Source: Clostridium intestinale DSM 6191 | GTDB taxonomy: Bacteria; Bacillota; Clostridia; Clostridiales; Clostridiaceae | Assembly (NCBI RefSeq): GCF_900130055.1 | Contig: NZ_FQXU01000004.1 | Span: 434,001 to 498,000, forward strand | DNA: 64,000 nt | Direction of reading: 5' to 3' | Part shown: piece after piece, positions 8,581 to 15,132 of the stretch | How positions within the stretch are numbered: the stretch's first letter is position 1 | Layout of the letters: every line of letters starts with the position of its first letter | Translations under genes and position numbers: made by a program | The notes under the pieces: generated by a model | The model's database searches: none | What the model saw: only the letters and a program-made list of their open reading frames with translations | What the model was told of the DNA's origin: nothing

Positions 8581-9277
8581 ATGTTGCTACTCTATTACGT
8601 TCTTTTAGATATAAAAATGATGTAGATAAAATTATTAGTATCGTCCATATTACTATAAACATGTTACTTCCATAAGATATTCTACCGTAGTCTTCAATAC
8701 TTATATGATTAAGAAGTGCTGGAGTATAAAAAATACTTGAAAAGCTACTTAACAGTGCTATCATAAGTACACAAAAAATAAATATCCATTTATTATTATA
8801 AAAGAGTTTACTAAATTTATTGTGCAATTTAGTTATAAATGTGAACTTTGAAGTAAACATAATTAATAAAAGTACTAATGTTATAACTGTACTTATTATA
8901 AAATTAGAATGTTCCAATTTTATATTCTTTAATAACTGTATTTTGCTAAAGTTCACTGTTAATAAAATAGAAAAAAGAAGGATGAATTTTTGTAGAAATG
9001 ATATTAAAATATAACCACAAAAAAACATAAATATTTTCCTAAACCAAATACTTCTTAGATTCACTTTTTCAAACTCTTCACTTAATAAGTCTACTGAACC
9101 AATACGACTACAAGAAACTAAAAAAGCCTCCTCTTCTGACAACTTTGTAGTATTCATTAAAGAGTTAAATTCATCTATCAGGTGTTCTTCTAACTCTAAT
9201 ATATCCGATTCACAAAAAGAATCGCTTTTATATAGTTTTGTTTTCCACTGATTTAATGCTTTTTCTAATTCAAACAT
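8579..9277 (-). CDS. Membrane protein with N-terminal permease-prefix-like domain, PadR partner
   Basis: 232 aa. The first ~65 residues are a soluble helical module (MFELEKALNQW ... ILELEEHLIDEFNSL ... EEAFLVSCSRIGSVDLLSEEF) of the permease-prefix type that often follows PadR genes. About four hydrophobic segments follow (roughly 82-105, 126-147, 165-186, 205-225). It overlaps the padR 3' end by 13 nt when started at the ATG of 9275-9277, which has GGGGGA 7 nt upstream; a longer start at 9292 lacks a ribosome binding site. Probably the effector controlled by the adjacent repressor. Biochemical role unknown. Confidence 0.7.
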   Translation of the reverse strand: MFELEKALNQWKTKLYKSDSFCESDILELEEHLIDEFNSLMNTTKLSEEEAFLVSCSRIGSVDLLSEEFEKVNLRSIWFRKIFMFFCGYILISFLQKFILLFSILLTVNFSKIQLLKNIKLEHSNFIISTVITLVLLLIMFTSKFTFITKLHNKFSKLFYNNKWIFIFCVLMIALLSSFSSIFYTPALLNHISIEDYGRISYGSNMFIVIWTILIILSTSFLYLKERNRVAT

Positions 9278-9609
9278 GCCGAATTCCCCCATAAACTATT
9301 TAGAGTATTATTTACTACCTTCCACTGAGATTTTTCTTCTTCTAACGTATCTAATCCAAGCTTTGTTATCTTATAGTATTTTCTCTTTCTTCCATCTATG
9401 GACTTCCATTCTGATTCAATGAGTTTACTTTCACACAACTTTTTAAGAACTGGATACAGAGTTCCATCTTTCCAAGTTATTTCATCTTTGGATAGTTCCT
9501 TAACTGATTTTATAATTTCATATCCATAGCTTTCTTTAGTTGCTAAAATCGAAAGAATAAGGGGTTTAGCTGAAGCAGCCATAAGATCCTTTGACACCAA
9601 ATTTATCAC
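9265..9609 (-). CDS. PadR-family transcriptional repressor
   Basis: About 114 aa winged-helix repressor. The core PLILSILATKESYGYEIIKSVKEL ... ITWKDGTLYPVLKKLCESKLIESEW ... GRKRKYYKITKLGLDTL is the canonical PadR fold with its wing. Start is ambiguous. GTG at 9609 begins the open frame, a TTG at 9600 is best spaced from AAGGA, and an ATG at 9582 also follows AAAGGA. Its promoter carries two palindromes (see operator entries), pointing to autoregulation. Translationally coupled to the permease-prefix membrane protein downstream. Confidence 0.87.
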   Translation of the reverse strand: MINLVSKDLMAASAKPLILSILATKESYGYEIIKSVKELSKDEITWKDGTLYPVLKKLCESKLIESEWKSIDGRKRKYYKITKLGLDTLEEEKSQWKVVNNTLNSLWGNSACLN

Positions 9610-9615
9610 ATCCTT

Positions 9616-9632
9616 ACATAGAAATTCTATGT
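9616..9632. promoter_or_regulatory. Putative PadR operator 1 (perfect palindrome)
   Basis: ACATAGAA-A-TTCTATGT, a perfect 8+1+8 inverted repeat lying at and just downstream of the predicted transcription start of the padR operon, 7 bp before the GTG. Confidence 0.65.
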
Positions 9633-9636
9633 ATTA

Positions 9637-9665
9637 ATATTACATCGAGCTTCTATGTAAGTCAA
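9637..9665 (-). promoter_or_regulatory. Promoter of the padR operon
   Basis: Minus strand TTGACT (9665-9660), 17-bp spacer, TAATAT (9642-9637). Near-consensus sigma-A promoter whose spacer is filled by PadR operator 2. Confidence 0.75.
9642..9658. promoter_or_regulatory. Putative PadR operator 2 (imperfect copy)
   Basis: ACATCGAG-C-TTCTATGT. One half is identical to operator 1 and the other differs at two of eight positions. Its centre is 26 bp from that of operator 1, and it sits between -35 and -10. Confidence 0.6.
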
Positions 9666-9746
9666 GTATATATTACATAAATTTATAAATTATTCCAATA
9701 TGGATGTAACTTAATTTATTTATCCAGGTAATCCTTTATAAATAAA

Positions 9747-9797
9747 AAAAGAAACCCTGTATCCCTATCAGTTGACAGGAACCCAAGGTTTCTTTTT
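9747..9797 (-). terminator. Terminator of the aminopeptidase gene
   Basis: Outer stem AAAGAAACC / GGTTTCTTT with an inner CCTGT / ACAGG helix, followed on the minus strand by TTTCTTTTTTTATTT. Confidence 0.75.
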
Positions 9798-9799
9798 TA

Positions 9800-11200
9800 T
9801 TATATTTCTTTTAAAAATGCTTTATAACATTTTACAGCTTCATATATATCAGCTTTACTTGCAACTTCCCATGGTGCATGCATATTGTGAAGTGCTATAC
9901 CACAGTCTATTACTTCCATATTGTATTGAGCTAGTATATAGGCAATTGTTCCACCGCCTCCTTGGTCAACCTTTCCAAGTTCAGCTGTTTGCCATACTAC
10001 TTCATTTTTATCCATTATTTCTCTTATACGAGCTATATATTCAGGGTTTGCATCATTTGATCCTGACTTTCCTCTAGCTCCAGTATATTTACAGAATACA
10101 ACTCCTTTACCGAAGTATGCAGCATTGTTTTTTTCTAATACTCCTGGGAAATTAGGATCATGAGCTGCTGTTACATCAGAAGAAAGCATATGAGAATTAT
10201 TTAAACATCTTCTAAGCTTTAATTCTGAATATTCACCTTTTCTATCCATAATCTCTGCTAATATGTTTTCGAAGAACTTAGAGTTCATTCCTGTGGCTCC
10301 TACGCTCCCTATTTCCTCTTTATCTACAAATAGAGCTACACACGTCCTATCAGTATCTTTAATCTCTAGAAGGGCTTCAAAGCTTGTATAAGCACATATT
10401 CTATCGTCATGTCCATATCCCATAACCATACTTCTATCTAAACCATAATCTCTTGCTTTTCCTGCTGGTACTATCTCTAATTCAGAGGATACAAAATCTT
10501 CTTCTACTATTCCATATTTTTCATTTAGAAGAACTAATATATTTTCTTTAACTCTCTCTTTTAATTCTTTGTTTTTAATAGGCATAGAACCTACTAAAAC
10601 ATTTAAATCTTCGCCTTCTATAACTTCTCTAGCCTTTTTCTCTAGTTGTTTTCCAGCTAAGTGAATTAAAAGATCTGATATTCCGACTACTGGATCATTG
10701 TCATCTTCACCTATCTCAACTTTAACTACAGTTCCATCTTTTTTAACTATAACTCCATGTATAGCTAAAGGAATAGTAACCCATTGATACTTTTTAACAC
10801 CACCATAGTAATGAGTATCAAATAAAGCTAATCCACCATCTTCGTATAATGGATTTTGTTTTAAATCAAGTCTTGGTGAGTCTACATGAGCTCCTAATAT
10901 TCTTAGTCCTTTTTCTAATGGTTCACTTCCTATTAAAAATAGTGCTAAGGTCTTACCCATATTGTTGGCGTAAACCTTATCTCCAGCTTTTAATGTTTCT
11001 CCATTATTAATTATATCTTGAACATTTCTGTAGCCTTCTTTTTCAGCTAGTACTATAAGTTCATCTACTGATTCTCTCTCTGTTTTACATTTAGATATGA
11101 AGTTCTTGTATCTATCACTTATTGAAAATACCTTTTTAAGATCCTCTTCATCATATTTATCCCATGCTAACGCATATTCTTTTCTTAAATTTTGTTCCAT
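9800..11200 (-). CDS. M18-family aminopeptidase (aspartyl aminopeptidase type)
   Basis: 466-aa cytosolic zinc aminopeptidase. M18/MH-clan landmarks in order are LRILGAHVDSPRLDLKQ (first metal His and Asp), FVDKEEIGSVGATG (catalytic and metal Glu pair), AHDPNFP (metal Asp) and a C-terminal NMHAPWEVAS (metal His). Length fits family members of about 430-480 aa. Strong AAGGAGG 8 nt before the ATG. Isolated transcription unit with its own terminator. Removes N-terminal, often acidic, residues from peptides; specificity here is inferred. Confidence 0.9.
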   Translation of the reverse strand: MEQNLRKEYALAWDKYDEEDLKKVFSISDRYKNFISKCKTERESVDELIVLAEKEGYRNVQDIINNGETLKAGDKVYANNMGKTLALFLIGSEPLEKGLRILGAHVDSPRLDLKQNPLYEDGGLALFDTHYYGGVKKYQWVTIPLAIHGVIVKKDGTVVKVEIGEDDNDPVVGISDLLIHLAGKQLEKKAREVIEGEDLNVLVGSMPIKNKELKERVKENILVLLNEKYGIVEEDFVSSELEIVPAGKARDYGLDRSMVMGYGHDDRICAYTSFEALLEIKDTDRTCVALFVDKEEIGSVGATGMNSKFFENILAEIMDRKGEYSELKLRRCLNNSHMLSSDVTAAHDPNFPGVLEKNNAAYFGKGVVFCKYTGARGKSGSNDANPEYIARIREIMDKNEVVWQTAELGKVDQGGGGTIAYILAQYNMEVIDCGIALHNMHAPWEVASKADIYEAVKCYKAFLKEI

Positions 11201-11266
11201 ACCGATACCTCCTTGCCTTATATCTACTATATTTTACACCTATTTTTTAGTATATTCAAATTTACC

Positions 11267-12196
11267 TTAAAACATTTTATGTTTCTTAAAATATAAGAGC
11301 ATACCAAAGGCAATAGCTAACATTAATGCTAATATTCCAAAAAAACTATATGGATGATCTTTAAATGGCATGTAGTTAAATCCCATAGAAAATATTGCTG
11401 TTAGTAATTCTAGCGGCAAAAATATAGTTGTAACCACAGTAAATACCTTCATAAGGTCATTAGTCTTATTAGATATTTCAGCTTCATAGGCTTCTCTAAC
11501 CATAGCTAAGTCTTGAACTAAAGTTTCTATTACCTTCATGAGCTTGCTTATCTTATTATTTATATTCTTGAAATATTCTATGTACTCATCATCTATTATT
11601 CCATTTTCATTAGCAATTAAGGCATCTCCTATATATCTTAAAGGATTTAATATTTTTCTTATTTTGTAGGTCTGCCTTCTTAAAAATACTAAAGTATCTA
11701 TTTGATTTGACCGCGGAGATTTTAATATATCTATTTCTGCTTTATCAGCCATCTCTTCAACTACTGACATAATGTTGTAGTTTCTTATTATAAGTCTGTC
11801 TAATATATAATACAAAACAACTTCTGGTCTTCCTTTTTTCTTCAATGAAAAGCAATTTTTATTTGCTTTTACATCTTGAATTATCTCTTCTAGAACCGCT
11901 ATCCTATCTTTATATACAGTTATAATGAAGTTATGACTAAGAAAGATGTTAAGCTCCTTGGAGATAACATCTTTCTTATTTAAATCCAGTACATTTAGTA
12001 CCATAAATATATAATCATTATAGTAATGAATTTGTGCTGATTGTGAAAAGTCCATACATTCAACTATGCACTCTTCATCCAACAAAAGTTCTAAATTATA
12101 TAGCTCTTCTGCATGTAGTATTATCCAATAAAAGCTATTTTCTTTATCCCATTCCTCAACTTCTTTAAATTTATTAGAAATATCATATATTATCAT
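11267..12196 (-). CDS. CorA-family divalent cation transporter lacking a canonical GMN motif
   Basis: 309-aa protein with a long cytosolic N-domain, a coiled stalk helix (about 205-245) and two C-terminal membrane helices (about 250-272 and 283-303). Topology and the TTIFLPLELLTAIF...YMPF...PY segment match CorA/ZntB-type channels. In the aligned place of the selectivity tripeptide GMN, however, it reads SMG (270-272) followed by FNYMPF. Mg2+ transport is therefore an inference, and another metal or altered gating is possible. Start has AAAGGTGG upstream. It lies between the aminopeptidase and hprK on the same strand. Confidence 0.82.
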   Translation of the reverse strand: MIIYDISNKFKEVEEWDKENSFYWIILHAEELYNLELLLDEECIVECMDFSQSAQIHYYNDYIFMVLNVLDLNKKDVISKELNIFLSHNFIITVYKDRIAVLEEIIQDVKANKNCFSLKKKGRPEVVLYYILDRLIIRNYNIMSVVEEMADKAEIDILKSPRSNQIDTLVFLRRQTYKIRKILNPLRYIGDALIANENGIIDDEYIEYFKNINNKISKLMKVIETLVQDLAMVREAYEAEISNKTNDLMKVFTVVTTIFLPLELLTAIFSMGFNYMPFKDHPYSFFGILALMLAIAFGMLLYFKKHKMF

Positions 12197-12251
12197 AGGT
12201 CCACCTTTACTATAATATTTATTATAGTATGCCTATGTTTTAGCTATAATA

Positions 12252-13154
12252 TTAAAGTTTATTCATTCTACTTTCTATAATATCTACTGGAGTAACTTTA
12301 GACATCAATGAATATCTATAGTTTGCAGCCGCCGCTTCTATTATAACTGCAATGTTTCTACCTGGTCTTACTGGAACTACTAGTCTTCTAACATTAACCC
12401 CTAGTATATCCATAAATTCTGCATTAGTGCCTAATCTATCGTAATCTCCATCATCTTTCCAATGCTCAAAATGTATTACTAATTTTATGTCTTTTGATGG
12501 AATTATTGAGCTTAGTCCATATAAAGCAGAGATATCTATTATTCCCATCCCTCTAACTTCAAGCATTCCAAAAGTTATTTCAGGAGATGAACCCACAAGT
12601 TCCCCATCTATTTCTCTTATATCAACAGCATCGTCGGTAGCTATTCTATGCCCTCTTTTTATTAATTCTAGAGCTGTTTCACTTTTACCTATTCCGCTTT
12701 CTCCTGTTATTAATACTCCTACACCATACACGTCCACCAACACTCCATGAAGTCTTGTTTCTGGTGCCATTTTATCACCTAAATATATGGTTAATTTACT
12801 TATGAACTTCGTAGTTATTGCATCACTTCTTAAAACCCATACCTTACTTTTTTCCGCAGCTTTTATAAGTTCTTCATGTGGTTCTAAGTCTCTTGTTATG
12901 ATAATACAAGTTGAATCAAAACTTAAAAATTTATTTAATCTTTTTTTTCTAATTTCAATACCCATGTCTTCTAGGAAGCTCCACTCAGCTTTTCCTATAA
13001 CCTGTATTCTTTCTGCAGCAAAATAATTATAGAATCCAGCTAGTTGTAATCCTGGTCTATTAATATCGCTTACAGTTATTTCTTTATTCGCACACCCTTC
13101 TACTAGCACTTCAAGGTTAAAGTCCTTGATAAGCTTTTCAACAGTCACAGTCAT
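12252..13154 (-). CDS. hprK: HPr kinase/phosphorylase
   Basis: 300-aa bifunctional enzyme that phosphorylates or dephosphorylates Ser46 of HPr (and Crh-type proteins), setting carbon catabolite control. The N-terminal domain (1-130) is followed by the P-loop GESGIGKS (151-158), a KRGHRIATDDAVDI segment and the HprK signature EVRGMGIIDI. The frame continues upstream by six codons, but GGGGG is 8 nt before the ATG at 13152-13154, giving the usual MTVTVEKL start. DUF896 gene lies just upstream on the same strand. Confidence 0.95.
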   Translation of the reverse strand: MTVTVEKLIKDFNLEVLVEGCANKEITVSDINRPGLQLAGFYNYFAAERIQVIGKAEWSFLEDMGIEIRKKRLNKFLSFDSTCIIITRDLEPHEELIKAAEKSKVWVLRSDAITTKFISKLTIYLGDKMAPETRLHGVLVDVYGVGVLITGESGIGKSETALELIKRGHRIATDDAVDIREIDGELVGSSPEITFGMLEVRGMGIIDISALYGLSSIIPSKDIKLVIHFEHWKDDGDYDRLGTNAEFMDILGVNVRRLVVPVRPGRNIAVIIEAAAANYRYSLMSKVTPVDIIESRMNKL

Positions 13155-13180
13155 TCTAAACGCCCCCATCATTAAATTAA

Positions 13181-13372
13181 TTAATTTCTATATTTATTTG
13201 TCGGTTTATTAGGTTTAACGGTCTCTAATTGAGCCCTAAAATTACTTTTCACTGAATCTATATATCTTCTTCTTAATTTAGCTTGCTCTTCTTTTTCTTC
13301 TTCTGTTAATCCTACTTCTTTACTTTTTTTATATAATTCATTGATTCTTGCTATTAATGCATCTATATCCAT
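13181..13372 (-). CDS. DUF896 (YnzC-type) small cytosolic protein
   Basis: 63 aa, helical and charged. The segment IARINELYKKSKEVGLTEEE, then EQAKLRRRYIDSVKSNFRAQL, is the DUF896/UPF0291 signature. Role unknown; the Bacillus homologue YnzC is a small helical protein under SOS control. GAAGAAGG site before the ATG. Lies 26 nt upstream of hprK, probably co-transcribed. The repeat element copy A begins only about 18 nt upstream of its start on the opposite strand, so its promoter must be in or beyond that element. Confidence 0.88.
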   Translation of the reverse strand: MDIDALIARINELYKKSKEVGLTEEEKEEQAKLRRRYIDSVKSNFRAQLETVKPNKPTNKYRN

Positions 13373-13390
13373 TATGTACCTTCTTCCTTG

Positions 13391-13561
13391 TATAAAGTGA
13401 AACTTAGCTTCATAGGGAGTTTTGTTCTACCACTGAAGTTTAGTTGAATTTACACTCATAGAGTGCTTTGCCCACATGGAGCACAATGTCTAGGGTTCTG
13501 CCATTGTTATATCCCACTTTAATATAAGATAGGAGTGTTACAATGGCTAGACATCAGATAA
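13391..13561 (+). repeat. Structured repeat element, copy A
   Basis: First 57 nt (13391-13447) differ from copy B at only five positions. Stem I pairs 13402-13412 with 13434-13444. A distal stem pairs ATGTCTA (13486-13492) plus GCCATTGT (13500-13507) with ACAATGGC (13540-13547) plus TAGACAT (13548-13554), leaving a 7-nt bulge. Relative to copy B it has an extra hairpin (GTGCT ... AGCAC, about 13462-13484) and a shorter apical loop. The A-U pair in the stem of this copy is G-C in copy B. No ORF inside. Structured RNA or minimal mobile element; not assigned to a known family. Confidence 0.75.
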
Positions 13562-13659
13562 ACTTAAAACTATTTTACAAATAAATTCAACATTTATCAA
13601 GGAAAATTATATCATATAACAGCTGTTGTTGCTAACTTTAATACATCAATTTTAACTAT

Positions 13660-13666
13660 TTCGACA
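13660..13666 (-). promoter_or_regulatory. 0A-box-like site
   Basis: TGTCGAA on the minus strand matches the Spo0A-binding core TGNCGAA. It lies about 220 bp upstream of a Spo0E-like gene. A single 7-mer is weak evidence on its own. Confidence 0.35.
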
Positions 13667-13702
13667 TATAATTATTTTTGAATAATTTCCTATTTTTGTT
13701 AA

Positions 13703-13723
13703 TTTGTTACATTATGTAACAAA
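13703..13723. promoter_or_regulatory. Long perfect palindrome, putative operator
   Basis: TTTGTTACAT, one central T, then ATGTAACAAA: a perfect 10+1+10 inverted repeat with no U-tract. It resembles a Rex site (TTGTTA ... TAACAA), but the half-site spacing is 7 rather than 6. Confidence 0.5.
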
Positions 13724-13881
13724 CAGCCGCACTATAAAATACTTTTTTGTAAATACTTGTCCAAACATATATATTTTTTGTAATTAATTGACACACGAAA
13801 TGATTTTACATAATTTCCGAATTTGTTATAATTATCTTAAGAGATTTGTTGAAGTATCAACTAATAAATGGGGTGTTGGGT

Positions 13882-14091
13882 ATGGGTTGTTATATACTAG
13901 ATAGAAAAATTTTAATTAAAAGAGCACTTTTAAACTTCTTTTTGAAGTTTTTGTTACCTACTAATAAAATAGTTCTTAATTTAAGTCAAAGTTTGGACAA
14001 GTCAGTTTCTTTAAAACAAAAGCAACTTTATAAAACTTATAAGAATAAATTAGGTTTAAAAAAAAGGACATATTTAAAGTACATAGCATAA
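13882..14091 (+). CDS. Spo0E-like sporulation regulatory protein (candidate)
   Basis: 69 aa, basic. The motif LNLSQSLDK (SQSLD at residues 35-39) matches the conserved SQxLD signature of Spo0E-like aspartyl-phosphate phosphatases, which dephosphorylate Spo0A-P. The preceding helix (IKRALLNFFLKFLL) is more hydrophobic than usual, so the assignment is not certain. The frame could start at a TTG at 13846. The ATG at 13882 with GGGGTG upstream is preferred. Followed by a perfect bidirectional terminator. A 0A-like box and a long palindrome lie upstream. Confidence 0.6.
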   Translation: MGCYILDRKILIKRALLNFFLKFLLPTNKIVLNLSQSLDKSVSLKQKQLYKTYKNKLGLKKRTYLKYIA

Positions 14092-14098
14092 CTCTGCG

Positions 14099-14135
14099 TA
14101 AAAAAAGAAACTCAATTAATTGAGTTTCTTTTTTG
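14099..14135. terminator. Bidirectional terminator
   Basis: Near-perfect palindrome AAAGAAACTCAATT / AATTGAGTTTCTTTTTT flanked by A6 and T6, between converging genes. Confidence 0.9.
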
Positions 14136-14149
14136 CTTATCATATATCT

Positions 14150-14548
14150 TTATAGATCTAATTCTTCTACAACTTCATCAATATCTACTTCTTCTTCATC
14201 TTCGCTAAATATAGCTAAAAATTCTCCAAAGGTTGGGTTATTTATATCCACATCATAAGCTACAAATTGCCCTTGAATCTCATACTCTTCTGTTATCTCT
14301 TCTATATACTCTTCAACATTGTCTAATGAGATATCATAAAGGTAAGGAAGATATAACTCTTTAAACCATTCCTCTGTTTCTGATTCATATGTTCCCTCTT
14401 CATTTGAATAAGTTCTAGCTGCTGATATTTCATCGTCATCAAAATCATAAAAGAATTTCACCAATAGATAACCTCTTTTATATTTTATCTCCTCAATGTC
14501 ACTTACGCCCTTTTCTTTAAGCGCCTTAATAATTTCATTTTTTACCAT
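14150..14548 (-). CDS. Acidic protein of unknown function
   Basis: 132 aa, not recognised. Very acidic (many Glu/Asp, tail EDEEEVDIDEVVEELDL), with no signal peptide, membrane segment or cysteine cluster, so probably cytosolic. It begins MVKNEIIKALKEKGVSDIEE and has aromatic-rich stretches (GYLLVKFFYDFDDDE, WFKELYLPYLYDISL) suggesting a small alpha/beta fold. Good GGAGAGGG site. Starts 12 nt after the DUF1292 gene stop, so the two form an operon. Confidence 0.72.
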   Translation of the reverse strand: MVKNEIIKALKEKGVSDIEEIKYKRGYLLVKFFYDFDDDEISAARTYSNEEGTYESETEEWFKELYLPYLYDISLDNVEEYIEEITEEYEIQGQFVAYDVDINNPTFGEFLAIFSEDEEEVDIDEVVEELDL

Positions 14549-14560
14549 ATTTCCCTCTCC

Positions 14561-14809
14561 TTAATACAGTAATTGTTTATATTCTTTCTTAACTGCTTGA
14601 AATTCCTCATCATCTTCTACCAAGTTTAATTCTTGCTTTTCATCTACGTAGTCTACTCTAAATATATATGCATCATCTTCATTGCCATCTCCATTTAATG
14701 GTGATAGTATTAAATATTCTTGTTCTTCTAAATATATTCGTGCTATTGCCTCAAAGTCTACTTTATTTCCATCTTCATCTTTAAATGACATTATTTCTTT
14801 TTCTTCCAT
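14561..14809 (-). CDS. DUF1292-family small acidic protein (YrzB type)
   Basis: 82 aa. [22 protein letters not shown] ... [23 protein letters not shown] is the DUF1292 pattern. The frame has a GTG three codons upstream, but AAAGGTG (14815-14821) is spaced for the ATG at 14807-14809. Function unknown; in many Firmicutes it sits near ruvX/ireB, which are absent here. First gene of a two-gene operon with the 132-aa acidic protein. A GC-rich structured RNA-like leader lies directly upstream on the same strand. Confidence 0.82.
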   Translation of the reverse strand: MEEKEIMSFKDEDGNKVDFEAIARIYLEEQEYLILSPLNGDGNEDDAYIFRVDYVDEKQELNLVEDDEEFQAVKKEYKQLLY

Positions 14810-14847
14810 TATACTCACCTTTCCACTTTTTGATTATATTTTCTTCA

Positions 14848-14937
14848 TAAAAAAATCGCCAAGGCGACTATGAGCCGTCGATTTTTTTTGCGCATCTGCC
14901 TTTCCAAACGCATGTGAGGAAAAACTGGCAGGCGCTC
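14848..14937 (-). ncRNA. Candidate structured RNA or leader with terminator
   Basis: On the minus strand a GC-rich stem (GCGCCTGCC ... GGCAG..GCGC, 14891-14935) is followed by an A-run. A second hairpin comes next, beginning AATCGACGGCT, ending TTGGCGATT, and followed by TTTTT, like an intrinsic terminator. GC content is far above the surroundings. It could be a small RNA or an attenuator for the DUF1292 operon 40 nt downstream. No known riboswitch core was recognised. Confidence 0.45.
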
Positions 14938-14944
14938 AATTTAC

Positions 14945-15044
14945 ATTTTTATTCTTTAGGAGTAAATTTAACACTTAAATTATAAATTAATCTAATAAAA
15001 TTATCCACATTTATAGTTATTATAGCTTCCTAAAGAATAAAAAT
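14945..15044. repeat. 17-bp perfect inverted repeat flanking 66 bp
   Basis: ATTTTTATTCTTTAGGA (14945-14961) is exactly complementary to TCCTAAAGAATAAAAAT (15028-15044). The interior is AT-rich and non-coding. It could be a small palindromic element or a long RNA hairpin downstream of helD. No flanking target duplication is evident. Confidence 0.55.
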
Positions 15045-15067
15045 TCCCCATTTTAGGGGAATTTTTA
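15041..15067. terminator. Terminator downstream of helD
   Basis: AAATTCCCC-ATTTTA-GGGGAATTT with flanking A and T runs on both sides. Confidence 0.85.
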
Positions 15068-15132
15068 GTTACTATTAAATTCACATTAATTCTATCATAG
15101 AGCTACTCTACTAACAACCATTTCTAAAAATA

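Larger units (their letters stand above)
13562..13881. other. Non-coding AT-rich region upstream of the Spo0E-like gene
   Basis: About 320 bp without a convincing gene. It contains a 0A-box-like TTCGACA (13660-13666) and a 10+1+10 palindrome (13703-13723). A TTGACA at 13789-13794 has a weak TAATTT 17 bp downstream, and TATAAT lies at 13827-13832. It probably holds the regulatory region of the gene at 13882. Confidence 0.5.

Noticed and set aside
9772-10077. 101-aa plus-strand ORF in the M18 aminopeptidase region
   Set aside because: Hydrophobic shadow of the real gene; its start lies in the terminator.
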